This document shows, piece after piece, positions 15,480 to 23,503 of a stretch of 53,749 nt of DNA (position 1 is its first letter; every line of letters starts with the position of its first letter). The stretch is from an uncultured Lachnospira sp. Its GTDB lineage: Bacteria > Bacillota > Clostridia > Lachnospirales > Lachnospiraceae. The notes below the pieces were generated by a model. That model ran no database searches. It was given only the letters and a program-made list of their open reading frames with translations, and had not been told where the DNA came from. Where the stretch lies: positions 181,113 to 234,861 of the forward strand of contig CAJUKN010000003.1 in NCBI GenBank assembly GCA_910587485.1, in the 5' to 3' direction. The translations under genes and the position numbers were made by a program.

Positions 15480-16883
15480 ATGAAAACAAGAAAAGGATAT
15501 AAAACATACCCATTAACAGTAGCTCAAAAATTTCATAATTATTATTCACAATATTGTCCTGGCAAGGAAATATTAACGATTGGAACGAGTTTGACAATAG
15601 AGTTTGAGTTGAATATTGAAGAATTGCGCAAAGCAATATATAAGGCATATGATAGATGCGAGTCTATGCGCGCACGAATGGCTTATGATAAAAAAGAAAA
15701 AGAATGGTATCAATATATTGTTCCAAAGGAAGAACGCAAGATAGAATATGTTGATTTTTCAGGACAGACGATGGAAGAAGCAGAAGCTGAAATGACAAAA
15801 TGGACAAGAGTCGCTTTTGATAAAGAAGATGAACCGATGAATAAGGTTGTCATTATTAAGACTCCTGATGGATTTCAAGGCTTATATGTGGCAGGTGACC
15901 ATCGTTTTTTAGATGCACAGTCCCTGATATTATTTCTTAAGGATATTATTGAGTTGTATTGTAATGCAAATTTTGAAGGTGTTGCATATCCAGCAGAAAT
16001 GCGTTCTTATATTGAACAGATAGAAAAAGATTTAGCATATGAGGCAGGCAGCAAAGCACAAGAGAGAGATAGAGCCTATTTTTACAAATTAATAGAAGAG
16101 TCTGAACCAATTTATAATGGAATCAATGGAGCAAAAAAGCTTGAAGAAATAAGAAAAACTACCAACAATCCAAATCTTCGAGCAGCACCAACAGGTTCAG
16201 ACAGTATGGTTGCCACCATTGATATTTTTCATTTGGAAGAAGAACCTACAAAAAGATTGATGACGTTTTGCGAAGATAATCATGTATCATTACAGTGTTT
16301 ATTAATTATGGGTATTCGTACATATCTTCAAAAAATAAATAATAATGATGATGTTAGTTTACAAGTAGCATATGCAAGAAGAGCGACATTATTAGAAAAA
16401 AAGTCAGGCGGAACACGTATTCATTGTTTTCCTTTTAGAACAGTTATATCTGAAGAGAACAGTTTTATGGAAGGTATATATGAAATAAGAGATAAACAAA
16501 ATGAGACTTTCCGATATGTAAACTTTAATCCAGCAGAATATTTAGGATATAGAAAACAATACTACAATACCCCTGTAGGTCTAGGTTATGAAACGATTTC
16601 TCTTACATATCAGCCAGCAACTTTAAAAGAAAAAGGATTGACAGATATTGGTGATATTCGATATAAGACAAAGAGATATTGTAATGGTTATTATTCAGAT
16701 GGATTATATCTTACAGTTGTACACAGACCAGAAGACAACGGTCTTGACTTTAGCTTTGAACATCAGATAAAGGCATATAGCAGAGAAGAATTAGAGTATT
16801 TTTATTATTATATATGTAAAATTATGTTTAAAGGTATAGAAAGACCAATGTTAAAAATAGGGGATATTATAAAGTTGACATAA
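15480..16883 (+). CDS. Free-standing condensation-domain-like acyltransferase
   Basis: The protein has 467 residues, the size of one nonribosomal-peptide condensation domain and nothing else. Near residue 135 it has VAGDHRFLDAQS, where DHRFLDA corresponds to the HHxxxDG active site: the second His and the Asp are kept, while the first His and the Gly are changed. The middle (LQVAYARRATLLEKKSGG) and the end (FSFEHQIKAYSREELEYF) also follow the condensation fold. Its partners should be the carrier protein at 17039 and the ligase at 17381. Reaction class (amide, ester or other transfer) and acceptor are unknown. GAAAGGA precedes the ATG. Confidence 0.75.
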   Translation: MKTRKGYKTYPLTVAQKFHNYYSQYCPGKEILTIGTSLTIEFELNIEELRKAIYKAYDRCESMRARMAYDKKEKEWYQYIVPKEERKIEYVDFSGQTMEEAEAEMTKWTRVAFDKEDEPMNKVVIIKTPDGFQGLYVAGDHRFLDAQSLILFLKDIIELYCNANFEGVAYPAEMRSYIEQIEKDLAYEAGSKAQERDRAYFYKLIEESEPIYNGINGAKKLEEIRKTTNNPNLRAAPTGSDSMVATIDIFHLEEEPTKRLMTFCEDNHVSLQCLLIMGIRTYLQKINNNDDVSLQVAYARRATLLEKKSGGTRIHCFPFRTVISEENSFMEGIYEIRDKQNETFRYVNFNPAEYLGYRKQYYNTPVGLGYETISLTYQPATLKEKGLTDIGDIRYKTKRYCNGYYSDGLYLTVVHRPEDNGLDFSFEHQIKAYSREELEYFYYYICKIMFKGIERPMLKIGDIIKLT

Positions 16884-17038
16884 TATTTATTCTACATTAT
16901 AAATGATGATAAAATTTTAATTGTTGATTATATGATTTATAAAATCATTTATTTTCATTTGTTTATTTTGTTGGTTTATGTGTTAAAACCAGTTTTGTTG
17001 TAATTATTTATGAACTATATCAGTAGAAGGAGAAAATA

Positions 17039-17263
17039 ATGTTAGAAAAAATAACAGAAATCATATTGAGATATGTTGAAGTAAACAGAGAAGATATCAA
17101 ACCAGAGTCAAGGTTTATGGAAGATTTGGGATTTACTTCTTACGATTTTATGAGTATGCTTGGTGAAATTGAAGATGAATTAAATGTTGAAGTAAATCAG
17201 GAAGAGGCAGCAAATATCCGCACAGTGCAAGAGGCAGTTGACTATTTAGAAAGAATTTCATAA
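17039..17263 (+). CDS. Acyl/peptidyl carrier protein
   Basis: The protein has 74 residues, typical of a single carrier domain. The phosphopantetheine attachment serine is Ser34 in DLGFTSYDFMSM; the following helix is acidic, as expected for partner docking. It is not the housekeeping acpP type, since the usual DSL motif reads TSY. AGAAGGAG lies before the ATG. A 155-nt gap with a weak hairpin (16932-16948, followed by T-rich DNA) separates it from the condensation gene, so it may have its own promoter. It should be charged by the adjacent adenylate-forming ligase. Confidence 0.9.
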   Translation: MLEKITEIILRYVEVNREDIKPESRFMEDLGFTSYDFMSMLGEIEDELNVEVNQEEAANIRTVQEAVDYLERIS

Positions 17264-17312
17264 TAAAAAAGAGATTTAGCATAAGAATGGTCTGCAAAAT
17301 AGGATATCTTGT

Positions 17313-17380
17313 TTTTGTATCTGTGGCGCTGTTTGATACAAAATAATTGGGATTGAAAACAGCGCAGAAATGAGGATTAA
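17313..17380 (+). promoter_or_regulatory. Pseudoknot leader, copy 3 of 4
   Basis: TTTTGTATC (17313-17321) and GATACAAAA (17335-17343) form a perfect 9-bp stem with a 13-nt loop. Loop bases GCGCTGTTT (17326-17334) are exactly complementary over 9 bp to AAACAGCGC (17357-17365). Then come AGAAATGAGG with the Shine-Dalgarno and the ATG at 17381. The ATG inside AAATGAGG would open a four-codon frame (M-R-I-K-stop) whose TGA overlaps the start codon of the ligase gene. Confidence 0.65.
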
Positions 17381-18919
17381 ATGAATATTGTTAGCAGTAC
17401 AATTCGTGATTTATTGATTGTGGCAGAAAAAGAATATAATGCACAAGATGCATTTCGATTTAAAACAAAACAAGTTGGGGCAGATGGCAAAGCTGAGACT
17501 GTAATCAAATCAAAAAGTTATACTCAATTAAAGAATGATTCAGAATGTTTTTCAAAATCGTTGGCATCTTTAGGAGAACAAGAAAAACATATTGCTATTA
17601 TTGGAAGTACATCATACGCATGGGTGGTTGCTTATTTTGGTATTGTAAATTGTGGAAGTGTTGCTGTTCCATTAGATGCGCAATTATCAGCAGAAGAACT
17701 GTGTGAATTGTTGAATCGTGCAGATGTAACAACATTAATATATGATGAAAATAAATCAAATGTTGCAGATATGGCAAGCAGCAAATGTCCACAGTTAAAG
17801 CATTTTATTTGTTTAAGCAAAAACAGTGTTCTTGAGAATACTTTATATTTTGAAGAATTGATTAAGCAGCAAGAACCGGGATTTGAGTGTGAAATAGTAC
17901 CAGAAAAACTTGCAACAATTATGTTTACATCAGGTACAACAGGAAAGAGCAAAGGTGTTATGCTCACTCACAGGAATATGGCTGAAAATGCTACTTGTCT
18001 TGATATGAAATTTGAGCCAAAAACAGTCCTTTTAAGTGTATTGCCAATTCATCATGCGTACTGTCTTAGTATGGATATTTTAAAAGGACTTTACACAGGT
18101 GCTATTATTTGTATTAATGATTCATTGATGCGTGTTGCTCAAAATATCAAGTTGTTTAAACCAAATATGATATTAATGGTGCCTCTTATGATAGAATCTA
18201 TGGCAAAAAAATTGGAAGATGCGGCTGCATTACCAGCTCATATTGTAAAAGAGAATGTATTTGGAAGTCAATTTCAAACGATATGTAGTGGTGGAGCATA
18301 TTTAAATCCAGCATATATTGATTTATTTAAAAAGTATGATATTAATATATTGCAAGGCTATGGCATGACAGAATGTTCACCAGTTATCAGCACAAATCTT
18401 TTATGGGAAAATAAAACAGGTTCTGTAGGAAAGATTATGCCAAATTGTGAGGCAAAAACGGTTGATGAAGAATTGTGGATAAAAGGTTCTAGCGTGATGC
18501 AGGGATACTATAAAATGCCGCAGGAAACAGCAGATACATTGGAAGATGGCTGGTTAAAAACAGGTGACTTAGGTTATGTAGATGAAGATGGTTTTATTTT
18601 TCTTACAGGAAGAAAGAAAAATCTTATTATTACTCCAAATGGTGAAAATGTTTCACCAGAAGAAATTGAAAATAAAATTGGGGACAACAGGCTTGTACAA
18701 GAAATATTGGTAAGAGATAGTGAGGGCGTTATAGAAGCAGAAATTTATCCAGATTATGAGTATGCAGAAAAGAAAGGCATCACAGATATTTTGGCAGAGT
18801 TACAAAAAATTATAGATGAATATAACAGCAACGCACCATTATATAAAAGAGTGTTTAAATTAAAATTAAGAGAAGTTGAATTTGAAAAGAATACAACAAA
18901 GAAAATAAAGAGATTCTAA
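17381..18919 (+). CDS. Adenylate-forming acyl/amino-acid ligase
   Basis: The protein has 512 residues and is a complete ANL-superfamily enzyme. Motifs are the P-loop-like MFTSGTTGKSKGVMLTH (about 183-199), QGYGMTECSPV, the ATP-binding GDLGYVDEDGFIFLTGR, and a C-terminal end NTTKKIKRF that supplies the catalytic lysine. The overall pattern is nearer to fatty-acid CoA/ACP ligases than to amino-acid adenylation domains. With the preceding carrier protein it probably loads an acyl group onto Ser34, for use by the free-standing condensation protein. Translation is probably controlled by the pseudoknot leader directly upstream. A copy of the dispersed repeat begins right at the stop codon. Confidence 0.88.
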   Translation: MNIVSSTIRDLLIVAEKEYNAQDAFRFKTKQVGADGKAETVIKSKSYTQLKNDSECFSKSLASLGEQEKHIAIIGSTSYAWVVAYFGIVNCGSVAVPLDAQLSAEELCELLNRADVTTLIYDENKSNVADMASSKCPQLKHFICLSKNSVLENTLYFEELIKQQEPGFECEIVPEKLATIMFTSGTTGKSKGVMLTHRNMAENATCLDMKFEPKTVLLSVLPIHHAYCLSMDILKGLYTGAIICINDSLMRVAQNIKLFKPNMILMVPLMIESMAKKLEDAAALPAHIVKENVFGSQFQTICSGGAYLNPAYIDLFKKYDINILQGYGMTECSPVISTNLLWENKTGSVGKIMPNCEAKTVDEELWIKGSSVMQGYYKMPQETADTLEDGWLKTGDLGYVDEDGFIFLTGRKKNLIITPNGENVSPEEIENKIGDNRLVQEILVRDSEGVIEAEIYPDYEYAEKKGITDILAELQKIIDEYNSNAPLYKRVFKLKLREVEFEKNTTKKIKRF

Positions 18920-19017
18920 TCTTATCAAGACAGTCTCCCGCTTTAATGCTACAGACGCATAAGTGAGAATAAGGATTTGTGTTGTGATAACAGCCAGATG
19001 GTTTAAGCAAGTTAAAG
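18918..19017 (+). repeat. Dispersed structured repeat, copy A (3' UTR of the ligase gene)
   Basis: It begins at the ligase stop codon with AATCTTATCAAGACAGTC and continues with TTTAATGCTACAGACGCATA, as in copies B and C (ACTTCAATGCCGCAGAGACA and ACTTTAATACCACAGAGGAA). The 3' tail (GATGGTTTAAGCAAG) is degenerate. It lies between the stop codon and the terminator at 19045, so it is part of the mRNA. Confidence 0.55.
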
Positions 19018-19044
19018 AATAATTAAAATAGAATCGTTACATAA

Positions 19045-19087
19045 AATCAGAGTGTATAGAAAAAAGTCTATATACTCTGTTTTTAAT
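19045..19087 (+). terminator. Rho-independent terminator
   Basis: CAGAGTGTATAGA (19048-19060) and TCTATATACTCTG (19067-19079) form a 13-bp stem with one G-U pair, followed by TTTTT. It ends the ligase transcript. Confidence 0.9.
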
Positions 19088-19225
19088 TTTTTATATAGAA
19101 AGCAAATTTTTATAAAAAATAATAGGGATTTTATGATATAATAACCACAACAAAGTGGCAGTATGAAATGATAATTATATAGTTATAGTAAAGTTATAAT
19201 TAAAAAAGAAAGGAATGGTGAAAAT

Positions 19226-20773
19226 ATGGAAAAATCAATTTATAGGTTGATTAAAGAAGCTCTTAATGAAGATGGAATGTTATCTGCTGACTTTTCTTTG
19301 CCAAAAGAAGATAATGGCAATAAAATTCGCTTTGCAGATGGTGCAATGGATGGAATTATGATGTTTCACAGTAGAATTTCAAGTAATACGGAAAGTGAAG
19401 AGTACAAACAAATTATAAGCGCTATTGAGTTGGCAAATAAAGGAGAAGGTGCAAATGCTAAAGCAATCATTCACGAATTTGCGGTGAAAGGACATATGCT
19501 TCCTTATATTGATGATGTGCAAAGTTATATTGTGGAGCATAAAGACCAGTTGAATGCAAAAAATATTTATAACTTTGCAATGGATTTGATACTTTTTGGA
19601 ACAAAATCAGAAGCAGTAAAAGTTGGTATGTCTATTATGGAATTGTTTAATACCAATAATAATGAAGAATTTAAAGATGTGATTCGCAAATTTGCATTAA
19701 ATGATGAGTTTACTTTATATTCAGGCTATTTGATGCGTGGCTGGGATAATGATAATAAGGAAATTTTTGAAGCAGTAAAGAAAGTAAAGGGGTGGGGAAG
19801 AGTTTTTCTTGTCAATTCTTTTCTTGAGCCTGAAAATGAGGAGATAAAGCACTGGATTCTTTTAAATGGAGTAGATAATGAGGTTCTTCCAAATTATTCT
19901 GCCATTGATTGTTATACACATACAAATTTATTAGAACGATTGGAAGAACCAATGACAATTGAAGAGTATCGAGGAGCCGCAAGTATTATCAGCGCGCTTC
20001 TTGACGATGAGCCAGAACCAGGTATTTCAGCGATAAAAGATGCAGATAAATTGTTAGAAACTTTTATGCAAAAGACGATGCAGCGTGAAGAACTTGAAGC
20101 GGGGGATTATTCTTTAATTTATAGAATAATGGTATATGCAAAAGAACAATCTGGAGATTTTTCTGCTATTTATAATCAAGCAAAAGATATTTTATATAGT
20201 GACAGGGTTTTGCAGGTAATTAAAAAAGCATTGAGTCAGGGAAAGGCAGTTGAATTTGAGCTTGCAAGAGATTTGGGAATCGACTATAAGGAGCAAGCAT
20301 ATCATTCATTACTTGAAGATTTTGAGACAAACTTCCAATTGGCAAGCTTATTAATGCAAGATAATTATAAGGTAGATAATATTATTCAATTAATCAGTGA
20401 AAAATTGGAAGTGGATAAGCTAAGTACAGGAAGCAAAGATGAAATTGGAGTTGGTGAAGAGTTTTCTTGTTATAGGACATTTTCGTATCTGATGCAATTT
20501 CTTAGTACATATCCAGGAAAAGGGATAGAATTAATAAAATCAGCATTGCGTATGCCTGTAGTAAGTTGCAGATTTACAGCGTTAAGAGTGATTGAACAAT
20601 GGGTAGAAATAGAACAAAAGCCGTTGAAAATATCATTTCCTGAACTTTATCAATATTTGTGTGACATTTTACCAGAAGAGGTAAGAGAAGATGCACAAAA
20701 GAAGATGAACGAGTTAATAGAAGGAATACTTAACAAGCCGCAAGGAATTACAATACAAAGAAAAGATGAGTAA
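19226..20773 (+). CDS. Large alpha-helical protein of unknown function
   Basis: The product has 515 residues, is acidic, and is predicted to be almost entirely helical, with repeated helix pairs that suggest a HEAT- or TPR-like solenoid. Examples are LNAKNIYNFAMDLILFGTKS, MPVVSCRFTALRVIEQWVEI and a C-terminal LPEEVREDAQKKMNELIEG. There is no signal peptide, membrane helix or recognisable catalytic motif. AAAGGAATGG lies before the ATG. It is flanked by a terminator upstream and a structured hairpin downstream, so it is probably transcribed alone. I cannot assign a function. Confidence 0.75.
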   Translation: MEKSIYRLIKEALNEDGMLSADFSLPKEDNGNKIRFADGAMDGIMMFHSRISSNTESEEYKQIISAIELANKGEGANAKAIIHEFAVKGHMLPYIDDVQSYIVEHKDQLNAKNIYNFAMDLILFGTKSEAVKVGMSIMELFNTNNNEEFKDVIRKFALNDEFTLYSGYLMRGWDNDNKEIFEAVKKVKGWGRVFLVNSFLEPENEEIKHWILLNGVDNEVLPNYSAIDCYTHTNLLERLEEPMTIEEYRGAASIISALLDDEPEPGISAIKDADKLLETFMQKTMQREELEAGDYSLIYRIMVYAKEQSGDFSAIYNQAKDILYSDRVLQVIKKALSQGKAVEFELARDLGIDYKEQAYHSLLEDFETNFQLASLLMQDNYKVDNIIQLISEKLEVDKLSTGSKDEIGVGEEFSCYRTFSYLMQFLSTYPGKGIELIKSALRMPVVSCRFTALRVIEQWVEIEQKPLKISFPELYQYLCDILPEEVREDAQKKMNELIEGILNKPQGITIQRKDE

Positions 20774-20802
20774 GTTTTTATTCCCGCGAGCAATAAAATG
20801 TC

Positions 20803-20850
20803 ACAAGGGTTAAATATTTCACAGCTTGCTGTGGAGCATTTGATTCTTGT
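20803..20850 (+). other. Two-part hairpin between the helical protein gene and spmA
   Basis: ACAAGGGTTAAAT (20803-20815) pairs with ATTTGATTCTTGT (20838-20850) using three G-U pairs. Inside it CACAG (20820-20824) pairs with CTGTG (20829-20833). TGTTTTTTCC follows about 10 nt later, so it may act as a terminator. TTATTCCCGC at 20779-20788 just before it recurs at 22108-22117 after spmB. Confidence 0.45.
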
Positions 20851-20956
20851 AATAAAGAATGTTTTTTCCACATAAAATGATGTAAGTATTTTTATAAGAA
20901 TAGAAATTTTGTAAAATATTTTTTAGTGTTTACATAGTTTAGAGGATTTTATTTTT

Positions 20957-21535
20957 ATGCTTAATTATTTATGGGGATTTATGATTGTTATAGGTGTTGT
21001 GTATGGTATGCTTACTGGCAATATACAGGCAGTGGCAGACGGTGCTATTGAATCGGCAAAAGATGCAGTAGCACTGTGTATTACCATGTTGGGGGTTATG
21101 TCTTTGTGGACTGGACTTATGCAGGTTGCTGACAAGTCCGGTTTAATAGCCTCTTGCACAAAAAAATTAGCACCGTTTATGAAATGGATGTTTCCAAATG
21201 TACCTCCAGAAGATGAAGCAATGAAACATATGACAACAAATGTTATATCCAATATATTAGGTCTTGGGTGGGCTGCAACGCCCGCAGGATTGCGGTCAAT
21301 GCGCAGTCTTAGCCATCTAAATAAAGGCTCTGATACAGCCTCCAATGAAATGTGTACATTTTTAGTGTTAAATGTATCATCTCTACAGTTAATCCCAATG
21401 AATATGATAGCCTACAGAAGTCAATATGGAAGTGCCAATCCTACAGCAATATTGGTTCCAGCCATTATAGCTACATCGATTAGTACATTGGTAGGTATTA
21501 TCTTTGCAAAAATAATGAGCAAAGTTTATCCGTAA
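20957..21535 (+). CDS. spmA: Spore maturation protein A
   Basis: The protein has 192 residues and is an integral membrane protein of the nucleoside-recognition (Gate) family. Recognisable parts are DGAIESAKDAVALCITMLGV near residue 30, MKWMFPNVPPEDEAMKHM, and the signature LGWAATPAGLRSMRSL. In spore formers SpmA works with SpmB in dehydration of the spore core. AGAGGA lies about 10 nt before the ATG. spmB follows after 19 nt, as in other Clostridia. This is good evidence of a sporulating ancestry, whether or not the strain still sporulates. Confidence 0.92.
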   Translation: MLNYLWGFMIVIGVVYGMLTGNIQAVADGAIESAKDAVALCITMLGVMSLWTGLMQVADKSGLIASCTKKLAPFMKWMFPNVPPEDEAMKHMTTNVISNILGLGWAATPAGLRSMRSLSHLNKGSDTASNEMCTFLVLNVSSLQLIPMNMIAYRSQYGSANPTAILVPAIIATSISTLVGIIFAKIMSKVYP

Positions 21536-21554
21536 ACAGTGATGGAGGGAATTT

Positions 21555-22094
21555 ATGGGGATTGTATCTGTTTTAGTTATCGCTTCGGCTTATATTATTC
21601 CAATTGTTATTTTAATTGTTGTGATTCATGGCATGTATAAAAAAGTAGATATTTATGATGAATTTGTTATTGGTGCTGAAGATGGAATGAAAACAGTAGC
21701 ATCAATTGTGCCAACGTTAATAGGATTAATGATGGCTGTAGGGATACTGAGAGCATCTGGATTTTTAGATATGTTGGCAAATATGTTGGGAGATTATACA
21801 GATAAAATAGGTCTTCCAGCACCGTTGCTGCCGTTGCTTTTAGTGAGACTGTTTAGTTCGTCAGCCGCTACAGGTTTGACACTGGATTTATTTGAGGAGT
21901 TTGGAACAGACTCTTATATTGGATTAATTGCTTCCATAACAACATCAGCGACAGAAACCGTGTTTTTTACAATCTCTGTTTATGCCATTGCAGCAAAGGT
22001 TACAAAAACTAAATGGACATTGGCAGGTTCACTTATGGCAACACTGGCGGGAATTGTGGCAAGCATTGTGATTGCAGCAATTATGAGTATGTAA
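21555..22094 (+). CDS. spmB: Spore maturation protein B
   Basis: The protein has 179 residues and several transmembrane helices, of the same Gate family as SpmA. Diagnostic segments are GAEDGMKTVASIVPTLIGLM, a loop with DYTDKIGLPAPLLPLLLVR, SSAATGLTLDLFEEFGTDSY and SATETVFFTISVY. It acts with SpmA in the forespore. GATGGAGGG precedes the ATG. The gene ends before a promoter with a double-palindrome operator that belongs to the next operon. Confidence 0.92.
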   Translation: MGIVSVLVIASAYIIPIVILIVVIHGMYKKVDIYDEFVIGAEDGMKTVASIVPTLIGLMMAVGILRASGFLDMLANMLGDYTDKIGLPAPLLPLLLVRLFSSSAATGLTLDLFEEFGTDSYIGLIASITTSATETVFFTISVYAIAAKVTKTKWTLAGSLMATLAGIVASIVIAAIMSM

Positions 22095-22129
22095 AAAGTA
22101 GTATTATTTATTCCCGCAAGGTATTTAAC

Positions 22130-22168
22130 TTGACTGTAATAAATTATTGTGATATCATAATGATATCA
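22130..22168 (+). promoter_or_regulatory. Promoter with tandem TGATATCA operator
   Basis: TTGACT (22130-22135), a 17-nt spacer and TATCAT (22153-22158) form a promoter. Two identical 8-bp palindromes, TGATATCA at 22150-22157 and 22161-22168, separated by TAA, cover the -10 box and the start site. The whole is a perfect 19-bp palindrome. Tandem short palindromes are the usual target layout of ribbon-helix-helix dimers, and such a protein is encoded in this operon at 23223. Confidence 0.65.
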
Positions 22169-22197
22169 AATTAATTTATTTTTGGAGGTATGGACAA

Positions 22198-23223
22198 ATG
22201 GAAGAAAAAATACTTAAGAATAAGAAACATGGAATGAGGGTATTGCTTATCTGTTTATTAGTAGAGTTTTTGAGTATTGCAGGTATTGTTGTCGGAGCAA
22301 TAATGACTGGAAATGAAGTGACAGGAGCTGGATTTTTGTTGGGATTGTCTATTTTTGTTACATGTGTTGCATGGTTTCCAATGATAGGTTTAAGAATATT
22401 AAAGCCACAGGAAGCATTGGTTTTGACATTGTTTGGCAATTATATTGGTACAATTCGTGAGCCGGGATTTTATTTTGTCAATCCATTTTGCGACAGTGTC
22501 AATCCTGCTGCCAACACAAAGCTTGCACAGAGCGGTGATTTGGATTCAAATGCAAATGGATTTAAAATTTCAACTGAAAATGGAACGAATCTTACAGTTC
22601 AAAATTTTAATAAAAAAATATCACTTAAAAATATGACATTAAACAATGGCAGGCAAAAAATTAATGATTGTCTTGGCAATCCTGTAGAAATAGGAATTGC
22701 TGTTATATGGAAAGTTACCGATACAGCAAAAGCAGTATTTAATGTGGATAATTATAAGGAATATTTATCATTACAATGTGATAGTGCGCTTAGAAATATT
22801 GTGAGAATATATCCATATGATGTGGCATCCAATGTGGATACAACAGGTGATGGTTTAGCTGATGAGGGAAGTTTGCGTGGTTCAAGTGAGACAGTTGCCT
22901 CACGGATTCGAGATGAAATACAAAGTAAAGTTGTAGATGCAGGACTTGAGATAGTGGAGGCACGTATCACTTATCTTGCATATGCTCCAGAGATTGCTTC
23001 TGTAATGTTGCAAAGACAGCAAGCTTCTGCTATTATAGATGCGAGAAAAATGATTGTTGATGGAGCAGTTGGTATGGTTGAGATGGCATTAGAGCGTTTA
23101 AACGAGAAACAAGTGGTAGAATTAGACGAGGAACGAAAAGCGGCGATGGTTTCAAATTTACTTGTTGTATTGTGTGGCAATCGTGATGCCCAACCAGTTG
23201 TTAATTCAGGAAGTCTGTACTGA
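22198..23223 (+). CDS. SPFH/band-7 membrane protein
   Basis: The protein has 341 residues. Two hydrophobic segments (about 15-36 and 42-62) precede the SPFH domain, which starts at LRILKPQEALVLTLFGNYIG and includes REPGFYFVNPF, VEIGIAVIWKVTDTAKAVFN and AGLEIVEARITYLAYAPEIA. The C-terminal part is helical, as in stomatin/flotillin-like scaffolds that oligomerise in membranes. GGAGGT lies 9 nt before the ATG. The stop codon overlaps the start of a small ribbon-helix-helix gene by one base (TGATG), so the two are translationally coupled. Confidence 0.88.
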   Translation: MEEKILKNKKHGMRVLLICLLVEFLSIAGIVVGAIMTGNEVTGAGFLLGLSIFVTCVAWFPMIGLRILKPQEALVLTLFGNYIGTIREPGFYFVNPFCDSVNPAANTKLAQSGDLDSNANGFKISTENGTNLTVQNFNKKISLKNMTLNNGRQKINDCLGNPVEIGIAVIWKVTDTAKAVFNVDNYKEYLSLQCDSALRNIVRIYPYDVASNVDTTGDGLADEGSLRGSSETVASRIRDEIQSKVVDAGLEIVEARITYLAYAPEIASVMLQRQQASAIIDARKMIVDGAVGMVEMALERLNEKQVVELDEERKAAMVSNLLVVLCGNRDAQPVVNSGSLY

Positions 23224-23420
23224 TGGCAGCAAAAAAACAAGTGCCGCTTCGATTATCAGAAAGTCTGTACAATGCGTTGGCAAAATGGGCTGAAGATGAT
23301 TTTCGTTCAGTGAATGGACAGATAGAATATTTGCTTACAGAATGTGTTAAACAGCGCAAAAAAGATGGCAAATATGTGTCTGAACAAATTGATGTTCCTC
23401 CTGAATTTGATATTCATTAA
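23223..23420 (+). CDS. Arc-type ribbon-helix-helix DNA-binding protein
   Basis: The protein has 65 residues. The N-terminal KKQVPLRLSESLYNALAKWA is a ribbon-helix-helix start (beta strand with polar DNA-contacting residues, then helix A), and the second helix carries NGQIEYLLTECVKQRKK. The tail is short and acidic. The start codon overlaps the SPFH stop. The tandem TGATATCA palindromes over the operon promoter are a natural site for this protein, so autoregulation is likely. The pairing of SPFH with such a regulator is a known arrangement in Firmicutes, to my recollection. Confidence 0.85.
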   Translation: MAAKKQVPLRLSESLYNALAKWAEDDFRSVNGQIEYLLTECVKQRKKDGKYVSEQIDVPPEFDIH

Positions 23421-23431
23421 CATTTAAAAAG

Positions 23432-23467
23432 ATAACTGCAAAACACAATAATAAGTTTTGCAGTTAT
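23432..23467 (+). terminator. Hairpin, weak terminator
   Basis: ATAACTGCAAAAC (23432-23444) and GTTTTGCAGTTAT (23455-23467) form a perfect 13-bp stem, but only a short T-rich stretch follows. It separates the SPFH operon from metF. Confidence 0.55.
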
Positions 23468-23503
23468 TCTAAGTATTAAAGGTGAAAGGAAATCTATATA
23501 ATT

